From an uncultured Saprospiraceae bacterium (GTDB lineage: Bacteria > Bacteroidota > Bacteroidia > Chitinophagales > Saprospiraceae): 40,844 nt of DNA. A program made the translations under genes and the position numbers. The DNA lies in NCBI GenBank assembly GCA_937928405.1, contig CALFWZ010000035.1, positions 1-40,844 on the forward strand, read 5' to 3'. Below are positions 17,342 through 26,736 of this stretch, one piece after another (the stretch's first letter is position 1; every line of letters starts with the position of its first letter). The notes below the pieces were generated by a model, which was given only the letters and a program-made list of their open reading frames with translations, searched no databases and had not been told where the DNA came from.

Positions 17342-17794
17342 CTAAATATTTTTTATCAAAAAATTGGTAAGATTCGTATTTCGTGCAATGGTCATTTCCA
17401 ATGCATCTATAAAAAGTGATCGATCTCTGCTAGTAGCAAATTCGGCCATTCCCGAAAAGTCTAAAATGGTCTGATCATCTATATTAGTGATACTTTTAAG
17501 TCGTAAATTTATGGCCTTGCGGCCAAAATGTTGCGTAGTTAAAAAAGTATTGATTAAGTCTTCTATTTTATTTCCCGTAGGATGTTGTACCTCTACTGCT
17601 CGGTATTCTAGGCTCACTGTTTCCTGATTAAAATCATAAATCATCACCATGGGTTTCGTGGAGACGGTATTCATGCCGGCCCGCATGGCCTTTACTTGTT
17701 GTCGGGTATTGGGATCAAGTTCGCCACTAGATGTACAGGCCAACTCAAAAATGAGTAGAAAAACAAAGAATAATAATTGATAATAGTGTTTCAT
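17342..17794 (-). CDS. Small lipoprotein, function unknown
   Basis: A 150-aa predicted lipoprotein. I chose the ATG at 17794 (MKHYYQLLFF) rather than the upstream one at 17848, because it gives a clean lipoprotein signal: a short basic start, a hydrophobic run, and the lipobox FELAC with the lipidated cysteine at residue 20. The mature part is about 130 residues with a mixed alpha/beta look and no motif that I know. It probably sits on the inner face of the outer membrane or in the periplasm. The neighbours on the same strand are also envelope proteins, but the gaps are wide and there may be separate transcripts. Confidence 0.6.
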   Translation of the reverse strand: MKHYYQLLFFVFLLIFELACTSSGELDPNTRQQVKAMRAGMNTVSTKPMVMIYDFNQETVSLEYRAVEVQHPTGNKIEDLINTFLTTQHFGRKAINLRLKSITNIDDQTILDFSGMAEFATSRDRSLFIDALEMTIARNTNLTNFLIKNI

Positions 17795-17958
17795 GGTGTT
17801 AAATTCAACTAACAAATACGATAAAATATTAATATGTTTGAATTTCAAATATACTCATTACAAATATTATTCCAAAATATAATATATCTAAAATACAGTT
17901 TCCCCTCCCTTAATTCCCCTAAATCACTATCTTTACCCAAAAATATCCGCAATTGACT

Positions 17959-18930
17959 ATGATTCAACCCAATAAAGTACAGATTACTGGACATCTAATG
18001 ATGATTCGGCCCAGATATTTTGGGTATAATGCTGAAACGGCGAAAAGTAATGCTTTTCAAACTGAGCCTGAAAAAACGGGAGAATCTTCCGATACTATTC
18101 GTGAGAAAGCACTTGTTGAATTTGATGGTTTTGTGAACTTACTGGAAAATAACGGCATTAAAGTCACCGTGATAGAAGACAAAAATGATCCGATCACTCC
18201 AGATGCGGTCTTTCCAAATAATTGGGTAAGTTTCCATCAAAATGGTACTGCTATTACCTACCCAATGCAGTCCGAATCTCGTAGGTTTGAACGCAATGAA
18301 TCTATCATTGATCAACTGGCCGAGGAGTTGGAAGTCCACGCAGTTTTTAATCTGGATACCTATGAAGATAAAGGCCTATTCTTAGAAGGAACGGGCAGTA
18401 TGATTCTTGATCGAGTGAATAAGATAGTTTATGCTTGCTTGAGTCCAAGGACAGATTTAGAAGTCTTGGAAGTGTTTTGTAAATTATTAAACTATCGAAA
18501 AGTAGTTTTCCATGCAGTAGATGGTGGTCGACAGCCGATTTATCACACCAATGTGATGATGGCGATGGGGGAAACCTTCGTCGTTATTTGCATGGATTCA
18601 GTCCTAGATGCCAAAGAACGAGATACCCTTAAAAAGTATTTTTTCGAAACCAAAAAAGAAGTAATCAATATCACCCTTGATCAAATGAATGCCTTTGCTG
18701 GCAATATGCTGCAAGTAAAAAATAATCGCAATGCTTCTTTCGTGATTATGTCTTCACAAGCGCACGCCTCTTTACGTCCTGATCAAATTCGACATCTGGA
18801 ACGTCATACCAATATTTTACATGCGCCTATTCCTACCATCGAAACCTATGGCGGAGGAAGCGTGAGATGCATGATGGCGGAGGTGTTTTTGCCGAAGAAA
18901 GAGAAGACAGGAGACCATCATCTAAAATAG
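17959..18930 (+). CDS. ctlX: Citrulline utilization hydrolase CtlX-type (guanidino-group enzyme fold)
   Basis: A 323-aa protein of the arginine-deiminase/dimethylargininase superfamily, close to CtlX, which is described as hydrolysing citrulline to ornithine. The catalytic pattern of the fold is visible: PDAVFPNNW (D82), LEGTGSM (E143), YHTNVMM (H196) and GGGSVRCMMAE (nucleophile C304). The guanidino or ureido substrate is expected from these residues. I use the ATG at 17959; a TTG two codons upstream (17953) is less likely. It stands alone, with no arginine or citrulline pathway genes beside it. The substrate assignment comes from the family and is moderately sure. Confidence 0.82.
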   Translation: MIQPNKVQITGHLMMIRPRYFGYNAETAKSNAFQTEPEKTGESSDTIREKALVEFDGFVNLLENNGIKVTVIEDKNDPITPDAVFPNNWVSFHQNGTAITYPMQSESRRFERNESIIDQLAEELEVHAVFNLDTYEDKGLFLEGTGSMILDRVNKIVYACLSPRTDLEVLEVFCKLLNYRKVVFHAVDGGRQPIYHTNVMMAMGETFVVICMDSVLDAKERDTLKKYFFETKKEVINITLDQMNAFAGNMLQVKNNRNASFVIMSSQAHASLRPDQIRHLERHTNILHAPIPTIETYGGGSVRCMMAEVFLPKKEKTGDHHLK

Positions 18931-19116
18931 TATTCAACAAGGCTTAAATAGGTAGGCACTTTTGATATGAAAAAAAGAATTCTTGCCAATTCTTGCTATT
19001 CGTATTTGAACTAATTCTATTATTTTCGCAGAGAATATTAGAATACTATCTATTCTTAAAATTATTCTTTTTTCAATTTAAACATTATAACTTTTTATTA
19101 CCATTGATCATCCGTT

Positions 19117-19140
19117 TACTGACCAGTTTTTTGGTCGGTA
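19117..19140 (+). other. Leader hairpin ahead of the 858-aa T9SS gene
   Basis: TACTGACCA (19117-19125) pairs with TGGTCGGTA (19132-19140), nine pairs with one G-T wobble, around the loop GTTTTT. It ends 18 nt before the ATG. It is either a 5'-UTR structure or an operator dyad. The rest of 18931-19158 shows no gene. Confidence 0.45.
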
Positions 19141-19158
19141 TGCTAAAAAAAAATTAAC

Positions 19159-21735
19159 ATGAAAAGACTGTTTACAACCCTCTTCTTTGTGACCATCCTA
19201 GTTGGCTTCACGCAAGCCCAGATTGTCATCAATGAAATTATGTACAATTCTCCCGATGCCGGTCAGGATTCTACTGAGTACATTGAATTATTTAATAATA
19301 GCGGTGCCGCTGTGGATATTTCCGGATGGAGTTTTACCCAAGGAGTTACGCATACATTTGATACGGGTACTTCTATTGGTGCTAATGCTTATCTATTAGT
19401 AGCCGGAGATGCACAGGCAATGATGGATTCCTATGGCGTAACAGCTACTCAGTGGGAATCTGGCGGATTGAGTAACGGCGGAGAGGATATTGAACTGGTT
19501 GATGCCTCAGGGAGTGTAATAGACTTGGTTGATTATGATGATGGACTTCCTTGGCCTGCTGGTGCCGATGGAAATGGTGCTTCTCTGGAGCTATGTAGCC
19601 CAGATAAAGACAATAATAATGCGGCTAACTGGTTTGATGCCACAAATCCTACTGGAACCATTTTCGAAGGGGTAGAAGTACTAGCAACTCCAGGTGCTCC
19701 TAACACAGCTACTTGCCCCGCCGCAGATGCCACGGTTGAGGTGTCCAGCAACATGTTTACGCCTGCCAACATCACGATCTTTGTTGGTGAGACTGTAGAA
19801 TGGAACAACGTTGGCGGTAATCATAATGTAAATGGTACCTTGGCAACCTATCCTAATAATCCAGAAGGTTTTGGCAATGGTCCTGCTTCCACGGATGCTT
19901 GGTCTTACAGCTTTACTTTTACAGAAGTTGGGGTATATGACTATCAATGTGATCCACACGTTGGATTCGGAATGGTAGGTACCGTAACGGTTATTCCAGT
20001 GCCAGCTAACGATATTGTAATTTCTGAAATTATGTATAATATTCCAGGAGCCGGCAACGAATTTGATTTTATTGAGCTAACCAATATTGGAGATAACCCA
20101 GTAAACCTGGAAGGGTATAATTTTTCAATGGGGGTAGATTTTACTTTTCCTGCCATGATGATCCAACCGGGAGAATATATGCTATTGGTTGAAAATGCTT
20201 CTGCTTTTAACGCTACCTTTGGTACTAACGCCCTCTCTTGGACGGCGGGTGGTCTGAATGATGGTGGAGAAGATATTACGTTGTTAGATGCGAATGGTGA
20301 ATTAGTGGATATGGTTATTTACAACGATGCAGCTGGATGGCCAGAAATTGCTGATGGTGAAGGACCATCGCTAAGCCTTTGTGATTTGGAAGCGGACAAC
20401 GGTCAGCCAGAATCTTGGGGTTTTTCTACTACCAATACCAACGTAGTTTCTGGTGGTAGTGGAAACTTAATTTATGCAACGCCAGGTGCGGCCAATGATG
20501 TTTGTTCTAGTACGCCATATATCTTTTTTGAAAATGCTTTAGATAATGTCAGCGAAGGTGATGGAACTGCTTCTTTCCGGTTGTCTATGGCTAATACCGG
20601 TGATATGGATACGGCTTCGGTTACCCTCACTATCGTAGGTGGTTCGGCATTAGACGGAACGGATTATGTTTTAAATAGTACCTTGGTTACTTTCGGCAGT
20701 GATGGAAACGGTGGAGTCAGTGATGGCATATTCAGTATTTCTTTGTTGGATGATACGGAAGTTGAAGGTTCTGAAACGATTATTCTCACCCTCACCAATG
20801 CGGATGGAGCAGTTATTGGCTCTACTGGAAATATGGTGATTACGATTGTAGATAATGACGGAATTGATCCTGACTTTTACCCATTATTAGAAATTCAAGA
20901 TGTAACGACAACCGACGTTCAGGGGATCGTAGATTCTTCTATGGTGACATGTGAATTAAGAGGAATCGTTTATGGTGTTAATTTGTTCCCTGCTGGACTA
21001 TTGTTTACCATCATTGACAAAAATGATAATGATGACGGAATCGCTGTATTTACGGGTGATACCAATTATGGGTATACGGTGACAGAAGGTGACGAAGTAT
21101 CAGTGATCGGAACAATTGGACAATTTAGAGGATTACAACAAATAAATGCAGATTCTGTATTTTTATTGTCTTCTGGAAATGCATTATTTGCGCCAGAATT
21201 TACAACCAATTTGGGAGAGGATGAAGAATCTAAATTAATTCGGATTAACGATTTGACGATTGTTAGTGTGGTAACTGGAGGTGCGGGAGACAATTATACC
21301 GTGACAGATGGTACCAATGAATATGTTATGCGGATTGATGCTGATTCTGAATTATATGGAACTACCTTGCCGACTAATTTTGATGCCATCGGTATTGGTG
21401 GACAATTTAATCCTAGCAATAATGCTCCTTTTGATGCGGGGTACCAGTTTTTACCGAGGTACGCTGCGGATATTCTTGATCTAACTAATACCAATGATCC
21501 AGCACTAGCTAATGATATTCAAATCATGCCGAATCCAGTAACGGAGCAATTATTCATTAAATCTGATCTTAATATTGATCAGGTATTGATTCATAATAAT
21601 TTAGGCCAATTGGTTAATTCTTTTAATAGTAGGTCAAATCAATCCATTGACGTGTCGAACTATACCAACGGAGTTTACCAAGTAAGCTTTATTGTGGCAG
21701 ATCGTGTATGGACTACCATGTTTGTAAAACAGTAG
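19159..21735 (+). CDS. T9SS surface protein with two lamin-tail domains and a cupredoxin
   Basis: An 858-aa exported protein. Order: signal peptide (1-20); lamin-tail-like (LTD) domain (about 21-150, INEIMYNSPDAG); plastocyanin-like cupredoxin (about 195-282); second LTD domain (about 285-445, ISEIMYNIPGAG); Calx-beta-like domain (about 450-570); OB-fold-like DUF5689-type domain (about 580-770); T9SS type A tail (about 785-858, MPNPVTEQ). The cupredoxin keeps a full type 1 copper site: H222, C264, H267 and M272 with the C-x2-H-x4-M spacing. It is probably anchored on the cell surface or released. A redox or copper-binding role is inferred from the ligands; the lamin-tail domains suggest binding or structural duties. 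Confidence 0.85.
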   Translation: MKRLFTTLFFVTILVGFTQAQIVINEIMYNSPDAGQDSTEYIELFNNSGAAVDISGWSFTQGVTHTFDTGTSIGANAYLLVAGDAQAMMDSYGVTATQWESGGLSNGGEDIELVDASGSVIDLVDYDDGLPWPAGADGNGASLELCSPDKDNNNAANWFDATNPTGTIFEGVEVLATPGAPNTATCPAADATVEVSSNMFTPANITIFVGETVEWNNVGGNHNVNGTLATYPNNPEGFGNGPASTDAWSYSFTFTEVGVYDYQCDPHVGFGMVGTVTVIPVPANDIVISEIMYNIPGAGNEFDFIELTNIGDNPVNLEGYNFSMGVDFTFPAMMIQPGEYMLLVENASAFNATFGTNALSWTAGGLNDGGEDITLLDANGELVDMVIYNDAAGWPEIADGEGPSLSLCDLEADNGQPESWGFSTTNTNVVSGGSGNLIYATPGAANDVCSSTPYIFFENALDNVSEGDGTASFRLSMANTGDMDTASVTLTIVGGSALDGTDYVLNSTLVTFGSDGNGGVSDGIFSISLLDDTEVEGSETIILTLTNADGAVIGSTGNMVITIVDNDGIDPDFYPLLEIQDVTTTDVQGIVDSSMVTCELRGIVYGVNLFPAGLLFTIIDKNDNDDGIAVFTGDTNYGYTVTEGDEVSVIGTIGQFRGLQQINADSVFLLSSGNALFAPEFTTNLGEDEESKLIRINDLTIVSVVTGGAGDNYTVTDGTNEYVMRIDADSELYGTTLPTNFDAIGIGGQFNPSNNAPFDAGYQFLPRYAADILDLTNTNDPALANDIQIMPNPVTEQLFIKSDLNIDQVLIHNNLGQLVNSFNSRSNQSIDVSNYTNGVYQVSFIVADRVWTTMFVKQ

Positions 21736-21761
21736 AAAAATACTTAAATCGAAAAATACCC

Positions 21762-21806
21762 AAAATGGGTTACTTATCATCTGATAGGTAACCCATTTTG
21801 ATTTTT
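21762..21806 (+). terminator. Terminator after the lamin-tail/cupredoxin gene
   Basis: A 17-bp stem (21762-21778 with 21783-21799, one wobble) and a 4-nt loop are followed by GATTTTTAAT. It is rich in the core AATGGGTTAC and begins 27 nt past the stop codon. Confidence 0.85.
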
Positions 21807-21852
21807 AATACCTTAAAATTCTTTAAAAAAGGAATTTGTTTTTATCTTGTGA

Positions 21853-21883
21853 GGGTCTGAATTTTTGTATAAAAATCAGACCC
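21853..21883 (+). promoter_or_regulatory. Strong dyad ahead of the metalloprotease gene
   Basis: GGGTCTGA (21853-21860) and TTTTT (21862-21866) pair with AAAAA (21871-21875) and TCAGACCC (21876-21883), a 13-bp stem with one bulged A and a GTAT loop. It ends 31 nt before the ATG and has no T-tract. A weak promoter match (TTTG 21835-21838, 21 bp, AATTTTTG 21860-21867) would put the -7 box inside the dyad, so it could be an operator rather than an RNA hairpin. Confidence 0.5.
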
Positions 21884-21913
21884 CCGATTCACAAATAATA
21901 AACATACTTCCAA

Positions 21914-24883
21914 ATGAAAAACTTAACCCTCCTAATGGCGGCGTGGTGTCTCTCCGCCCTATTGACTCAACTCAATGCACAATTAAATTACCTTGGCTTT
22001 TCCGTTGATCGGCCCAACCGGACCGAACTGGATCAGTATTTTAGTAATTATCAACTGTATCAAATATCGGTGGCAGAACTAGAAAATTATCTACGAGCCC
22101 CTTCTTCGGATGGTCAACTAAATCTATTGTTGAGTGATGAACATCATTGGTCTTTGCGATTATCACGGGACGAATTGCGGAGTCCTAATTTTCAGTTAAA
22201 TACTCTGACCCCTTCGGGAGTTCAGACGTTATCGAATATCGCTACCCCTACTTTTCGAGGAGTGGTAGAAGGTGGTGGAAAAGCTTGCCTAACCATTTTT
22301 GAAAACTATTTTAGCCTTTGGATAAAAGATGGAAACCATCAATATTTTTTAGAATCTGCTGCTCGATTTGATCGGAATTTTAAATCGGATGTCTTTGTGC
22401 TTTACGAAGCTAAGAAGGTGATCAATGACGCTCCTGGTACATGTGCCTCTACCGAAGCACGCGACCTTCCACGAGGAAATACCAATCGACCTGCTACCGA
22501 ATCCTCTGTATGTTTGCGTGCCGAGATAGCTATTGCTTCGGATTATTCAATGGTAGAAGATTTGGGGGGGATCATGGAAACCCACCTACAAGCTTTACAG
22601 ATTTTATCTTTGGTGAATAGTGACTGGAATGCTAATGATTTTGCCGATGATGTTAATTTTACGGTGACAGAACATCTGATTTCTACTTGTGCTGACTGTG
22701 ATCCTTGGACAGATTCTCAACAGGCTGGAGACCTACTAACTGATTTTCGAGACTGGGCCGTTGCTGATGGTTTTAGTGGTGAACATGACCTTGGCCAACT
22801 TTGGACAACTCGAGACCTTTGTACCCTGCAAGATTGTAGTGTTATCGGATTAGCTACTTTGAATTCAGTTTGTACGAGTTCGCCTTATCACCTCCTTGAA
22901 AAAAATACCAATACAAGTGCTTTATTAAGGTCGTTGGCTTCTCATGAAATTGGACATAATTTTAGTTTGCAACACAATTATGAATTAAATGATGGTTGTG
23001 ATCTCAACGGTCGAATCCCTTATATTATGGACCCGCTTAATCAGGGAGCGATCGATTGGTCTGATGGAACCCTCGATTGTGATATCGACAATGTGGCGGC
23101 GCTTGCCCTTTATTTACCGGGATTGGATTGTGTTGATGCTTGTTTTCCTAATAACTGTCCGTCGATTGATGGATTGACGATCACGGAGCAAACAGATTCT
23201 ACGATTGCCTTAAACTGGTTTTCGAATGCTGCGGGAAATTATAGCGCCATTTTAAGAGATGTAATCAATAATATTTATTTGGACACGATTTTAACTACCG
23301 TGCCGAGCGTGGATTTTGGAGTAGTCTTGGAGCGATGTGGAACATACCAAGTCTTGGTTCAATCTCAATGCGGCAATGGATCGACCAGTGAGTATACGAA
23401 TGTTTTGATAGAAACTGATCAAACGACGAATCTGGAAGTTCTGGAAGTTCGGGTATCTGATTGTATGGATGTGACGAGTACTTATGATTTGGCAGTACAA
23501 TTAAGCCATGGTGGGGGTAATCTAGATGGGTATCGAGTGGTCATCAATGCAGATACTTCAAATATAATTTATCCTTACGGAAACAGTCCTCAACGAATTG
23601 TTTTATCAGGACTCATTGCCGACGGAGCAACAACTGAATTGACGTTGTTTCCAGCCTCAGGTGGTGGTGAAAATTGTATGGCTACTTTCCAATACACAGC
23701 ACCACAAGGCGATTGTAGCCTGTTAATTTTAGAAGACTTTAATGATGGATTACCAGCAGGGTGGAAAGTAACGAGCACGAATGGAGATCTTTCTTTCCCT
23801 TATCAATGGAGCTGGGGAGGACGTGGTAGATTTATCAGGTCTTATAGAGCAGATTTTGATAGCACTACTGCCACGCTTGGTGCGACGATCGATAGTACTA
23901 ATATGATATATTTTGATGACGATGTAAGTACTCAAAGTGAGTTTTCCGGAGCAACTTCTATTCTGACTCCAGAGATGGATATGCGGAGTTTTGCAAATTT
24001 AACCTTGGATTTTGATTATATGTTTGATCGAGTAGACGATCCTACGGATCCCTTTGTAGTTTTTTCGGGTAAGCCAGTAGAGACCGACAGTTATTTTTCT
24101 GTCGATGTATACGATGGATCAGACTGGCAGGAGGTCTTTCGAGAAACATCTAATGGGTGTAGTTTTTTTAGTATTTGGAAAGATGGATGTGTGAATAGTC
24201 AAAGCTTAGATCTGTCGGCCTATAATAACGCTGAATTTCAAGTGAGATTCAATTATTCAGATGGTGAAACTGGCAATTGGGCTGGAATGATTGCGCTAGA
24301 TAATGTCTTGCTCAATGGAAATTTTGACGCCAGTCTCCCCGTTACGTTGACCGAATTTAAGGGATATGAAAAAGGCGTGGTTGCCGAATTGACTTGGAAG
24401 ACGGCAATGGAACTGGACAATGATTATTTCACCCTAGAGCGGTCTTCGGATGGCCGCAATTTCCAAGCGCTTGACCAAATTAATGGACAAGGAAGTGCCC
24501 TTTCGTCCACGCAATATAATTACACGGATGTCGAGCCATTAAAGGGAACAAATTATTATCGTCTAAAGCAGACGGATTTTGATGGTACAGAGACTTATAT
24601 CGGTGATATCGTCGTATTAAACTTTACGGAGAGGGGAGGGCTGACCATTCGGCCGAATCCAGTTAGAAGTGATTATTTTTATTTTGATATACCTACGGAA
24701 GAGAATGAGCTTCGGGAAATGCGAATTTTTAATTCAGCTGGTCAATTAGTGAGAGCATCATTATTAGAAGAGACAGGTACGATCTCTGTTCCAGTAGAGG
24801 ATTTACAAAATGGAATATATTTTCTAAATATTCGAACCGAAACTACCACAGAAACGCATCGATTTGTGATGTTACGTGGATAA
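21914..24883 (+). CDS. Secreted T9SS zinc metalloprotease (reprolysin/M12B-like)
   Basis: A 989-aa secreted protease. A signal peptide (about 1-22) and a propeptide-like region (to about 190) precede the catalytic domain. The zinc motif HEIGHNFSLQH gives ligands H344, H348 and H354 with catalytic E345, and the Met-turn is M372 in YIMDP. This is the metzincin pattern of the M12B group. Downstream are a fibronectin III-like domain (about 415-500), a beta domain, a MAM/jelly-roll-like region (about 605-800, LILEDFNDGLPAGWKV onward), the stalk module (about 808-905), and a T9SS type A tail (from about 908, RPNPVRSDYF). The many cysteines in the catalytic part suggest disulfides. Its role is probably extracellular protein degradation. 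Confidence 0.9.
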   Translation: MKNLTLLMAAWCLSALLTQLNAQLNYLGFSVDRPNRTELDQYFSNYQLYQISVAELENYLRAPSSDGQLNLLLSDEHHWSLRLSRDELRSPNFQLNTLTPSGVQTLSNIATPTFRGVVEGGGKACLTIFENYFSLWIKDGNHQYFLESAARFDRNFKSDVFVLYEAKKVINDAPGTCASTEARDLPRGNTNRPATESSVCLRAEIAIASDYSMVEDLGGIMETHLQALQILSLVNSDWNANDFADDVNFTVTEHLISTCADCDPWTDSQQAGDLLTDFRDWAVADGFSGEHDLGQLWTTRDLCTLQDCSVIGLATLNSVCTSSPYHLLEKNTNTSALLRSLASHEIGHNFSLQHNYELNDGCDLNGRIPYIMDPLNQGAIDWSDGTLDCDIDNVAALALYLPGLDCVDACFPNNCPSIDGLTITEQTDSTIALNWFSNAAGNYSAILRDVINNIYLDTILTTVPSVDFGVVLERCGTYQVLVQSQCGNGSTSEYTNVLIETDQTTNLEVLEVRVSDCMDVTSTYDLAVQLSHGGGNLDGYRVVINADTSNIIYPYGNSPQRIVLSGLIADGATTELTLFPASGGGENCMATFQYTAPQGDCSLLILEDFNDGLPAGWKVTSTNGDLSFPYQWSWGGRGRFIRSYRADFDSTTATLGATIDSTNMIYFDDDVSTQSEFSGATSILTPEMDMRSFANLTLDFDYMFDRVDDPTDPFVVFSGKPVETDSYFSVDVYDGSDWQEVFRETSNGCSFFSIWKDGCVNSQSLDLSAYNNAEFQVRFNYSDGETGNWAGMIALDNVLLNGNFDASLPVTLTEFKGYEKGVVAELTWKTAMELDNDYFTLERSSDGRNFQALDQINGQGSALSSTQYNYTDVEPLKGTNYYRLKQTDFDGTETYIGDIVVLNFTERGGLTIRPNPVRSDYFYFDIPTEENELREMRIFNSAGQLVRASLLEETGTISVPVEDLQNGIYFLNIRTETTTETHRFVMLRG

Positions 24884-24910
24884 GTTTAGCTAGCAATCTT
24901 TTTCTATTGA

Positions 24911-24958
24911 AAAAAATCTGAAAGTAGGATTTCCTACTTTCAGATTTTTTTTATTTTT
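24911..24958 (+). terminator. Terminator after the metalloprotease gene
   Basis: A 19-bp perfect stem (24911-24929 with 24932-24950, core ATCTGAAAGTAGGA) is followed by a run of T. It begins 28 nt after the stop codon. Confidence 0.9.
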
Positions 24959-25296
24959 CTTGGTAGAATTGAAAAATAATTCTATATTGCGACATCCTAC
25001 CGAACATATCAGTAAAAAAACGAGACTATTTGTTGAGACTAATCTAATAAATAAGTGTAACCACTTCATATGGTATGCTTACATTAGAATCTCCCACCAT
25101 ACTGCATCCATTTTTATATACCATTTGAATTTTAATTAAATTAAGTAAGCATTTACGTTACTTAAAGGAAGTTTTTTGCGTCCTAAGAATAACAACAGCT
25201 TATTGCATTTAAAGTATTTATAATGTGTTGTAATCCCTCTTGTGCGTATTTTATTATTTAATTGACTATTTACAAAACTTACTAAACACAAGGACC
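24959..25296. other. AT-rich intergenic stretch
   Basis: I see no coding frame of note between the metalloprotease terminator and the 31-aa ORF. One dyad, TTAAGTAA (25141-25148) with TTACTTAA (25158-25165) and a 9-nt loop, stands about 130 bp before the small ORF; it is AT-only in the stem and may be chance. I see nothing else in it. Confidence 0.4.
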
Positions 25297-25392
25297 ATGC
25301 TTATTTTGTACATTGCAACAGGAAGTTTTTTACTAGGAGGAGGAATTGTTTTAATGGCAAATCTGACTTCTTCACGTAGTAAACGATTCTGA
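25297..25392 (+). CDS. Possible 31-aa single-TM membrane micro-protein
   Basis: An open frame MLILYIATGSFLLGGGIVLM... of 31 residues. About the first 20 residues form one hydrophobic, glycine-containing helix, followed by a short polar, basic tail ending SKRF. An AAGGA sequence 3-7 nt before the ATG could serve as a ribosome site, which is unusual here since most genes of the window lack one. The ORF lies in a 735-bp gap with no other gene, and a perfect hairpin follows about 125 nt later. Whether it is expressed cannot be told from sequence; a chance ORF of this size is possible. Confidence 0.35.
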   Translation: MLILYIATGSFLLGGGIVLMANLTSSRSKRF

Positions 25393-25516
25393 TCTAAATT
25401 CTTAAGCCAAACGTTAACCTAAACCTATTTTAAATCAACCTACAGACGTTTGAGCTTCCAACCTCTTAATTGAGGGCACCTATTTTGACTGCAAAACCTA
25501 ATTATATCTGTTCCGT

Positions 25517-25545
25517 GAAACACCTGTCTTTGTGACAGGTGTTTC
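25517..25545. other. Perfect 12-bp hairpin between the micro-ORF and ruvB
   Basis: GAAACACCTGTC (25517-25528) pairs fully with GACAGGTGTTTC (25534-25545) around TTTGT. No T-tract follows on either strand, so it is not a classical terminator. It lies past the ruvB stop (25619, minus strand) and downstream of the micro-ORF. It could be an RNA end structure for either gene. Confidence 0.5.
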
Positions 25546-25618
25546 ATAAAACAGAGATCCTTACCAAGCCAAGCCCTTCTACCTCTATCATTTTTACAAG
25601 TCTAAATGTCCATCGAAC

Positions 25619-26644
25619 CTAAGAAAAAAGAGTATTCGACTGAGAAGGCGGTACGATTCCTAAATGTTGATATGCCTTTTCGGTAGCTTCACGACCTCGA
25701 GGGGTCCGTTGTAAGTAACCTTCCATAATTAGAAAGGGCTCGTGGACCTCTTCGATGGTGCCTGCCTCTTCGCCAACGGCCGTACCGATGGTGGTAATAC
25801 CGACGGGGCCACCTTTAAATTTATGAATAATGGTTGAGAGGATTTTGTTGTCCATCTCATCTAGACCGCTGCTATCGACATTTAACGCCTCTAGCCCATA
25901 TTTTGCGATCTTTATTCCAATGGTACCATCTCCTTTTATTTGGGCAAAATCCCGGATTCGACGGAGAAGCGCATTGGCGATACGAGGAGTTCCTCGACTA
26001 CGGCGAGCAATCTCTTGTGCTCCCTCGACTGTAATTGGAACCTCTAAAATTCCAGCAGAGCGTTTGATAATTTTTTCTAAAACACCAACATCGTAATAAT
26101 CAAGATGGCAGTTGATACCAAATCGTGCGCGCATCGGTGCGGTCAGCAAGCCCATTCTCGTGGTAGCACCGATCAAGGTAAAAGGTTCAAGAGAAATTTG
26201 AATACTGCGAGCGTTGGGTCCACTATCAATCATGATATCAATCCGATAATCTTCCATGGCTGAATAGAGATACTCTTCTACGACGGTATTGAGTCTATGA
26301 ATTTCATCAATAAACAATACGTCTCCCTCTGCCAAATTGGTCAGTAAACCAGCTAAATCTCCTGGTTTTTCTAGTACAGGCCCAGAAGTCATTTTTAGAT
26401 TAGCCTCCAGTTCGTTAGAAATAATATGTGATAAGGTAGTCTTTCCTAATCCTGGAGGACCGTGTAAAAGTACATGATCGAGTGCTTCGCCTCGTTGCTT
26501 GGCGGCAGCAATAAATATTTTTAAATTTTCAACTATTTTGGGTTGACCAGAGAAATCTTCTAACGCCTGAGGACGTAAGGCTTTTTCGAGTTGCTGATCG
26601 GCAGGTTCAAGATGTTCGCCAGAAGGGTCTAAGTGTTCGTTCAT
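25619..26644 (-). CDS. ruvB: Holliday junction branch migration helicase RuvB
   Basis: A 341-aa AAA+ motor that drives branch migration of Holliday junctions with RuvA. The Walker A motif [10 protein letters not shown] lies at residues 61-70, Walker [10 protein letters not shown] at about 110-118, sensor 1 in [11 protein letters not shown] at about 157-167, and the arginine finger in MRARFG about ten residues later. The C-terminal winged helix ends in [13 protein letters not shown], the DNA-contacting signature of RuvB. The length and order are standard. It stands alone, without ruvA or ruvC, which is usual in Bacteroidota. A strong minus-strand terminator lies 46 bp upstream of its start, so it needs its own promoter in that short gap. 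Confidence 0.97.
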   Translation of the reverse strand: MNEHLDPSGEHLEPADQQLEKALRPQALEDFSGQPKIVENLKIFIAAAKQRGEALDHVLLHGPPGLGKTTLSHIISNELEANLKMTSGPVLEKPGDLAGLLTNLAEGDVLFIDEIHRLNTVVEEYLYSAMEDYRIDIMIDSGPNARSIQISLEPFTLIGATTRMGLLTAPMRARFGINCHLDYYDVGVLEKIIKRSAGILEVPITVEGAQEIARRSRGTPRIANALLRRIRDFAQIKGDGTIGIKIAKYGLEALNVDSSGLDEMDNKILSTIIHKFKGGPVGITTIGTAVGEEAGTIEEVHEPFLIMEGYLQRTPRGREATEKAYQHLGIVPPSQSNTLFS

Positions 26645-26689
26645 TATAAAATTATAGCAAGGTCTAGAATGGCTGCTTGTTTTATGGTA

Positions 26690-26736
26690 TAAAAAAAACC
26701 GCTAAACAGACCTTTGATTAAATCTGATTAGCGGTT
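26690..26736 (-). terminator. Strong minus-strand terminator upstream of ruvB
   Basis: Arms AACCGCTAA (26697-26705) and TTAGCGGTT (26728-26736), with an inner CAGA/TCTG pairing, form a stem that on the minus strand is followed by a run of T (26698-26691 read in reverse). On the plus strand there is no T-tract. No minus-strand gene lies directly before it: 26740-26948 has only a 20-codon ORF at 26926-26864. It may end read-through from the thioredoxin-fold gene, an unrecognised small RNA, or act as an attenuator of ruvB. Confidence 0.8.
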
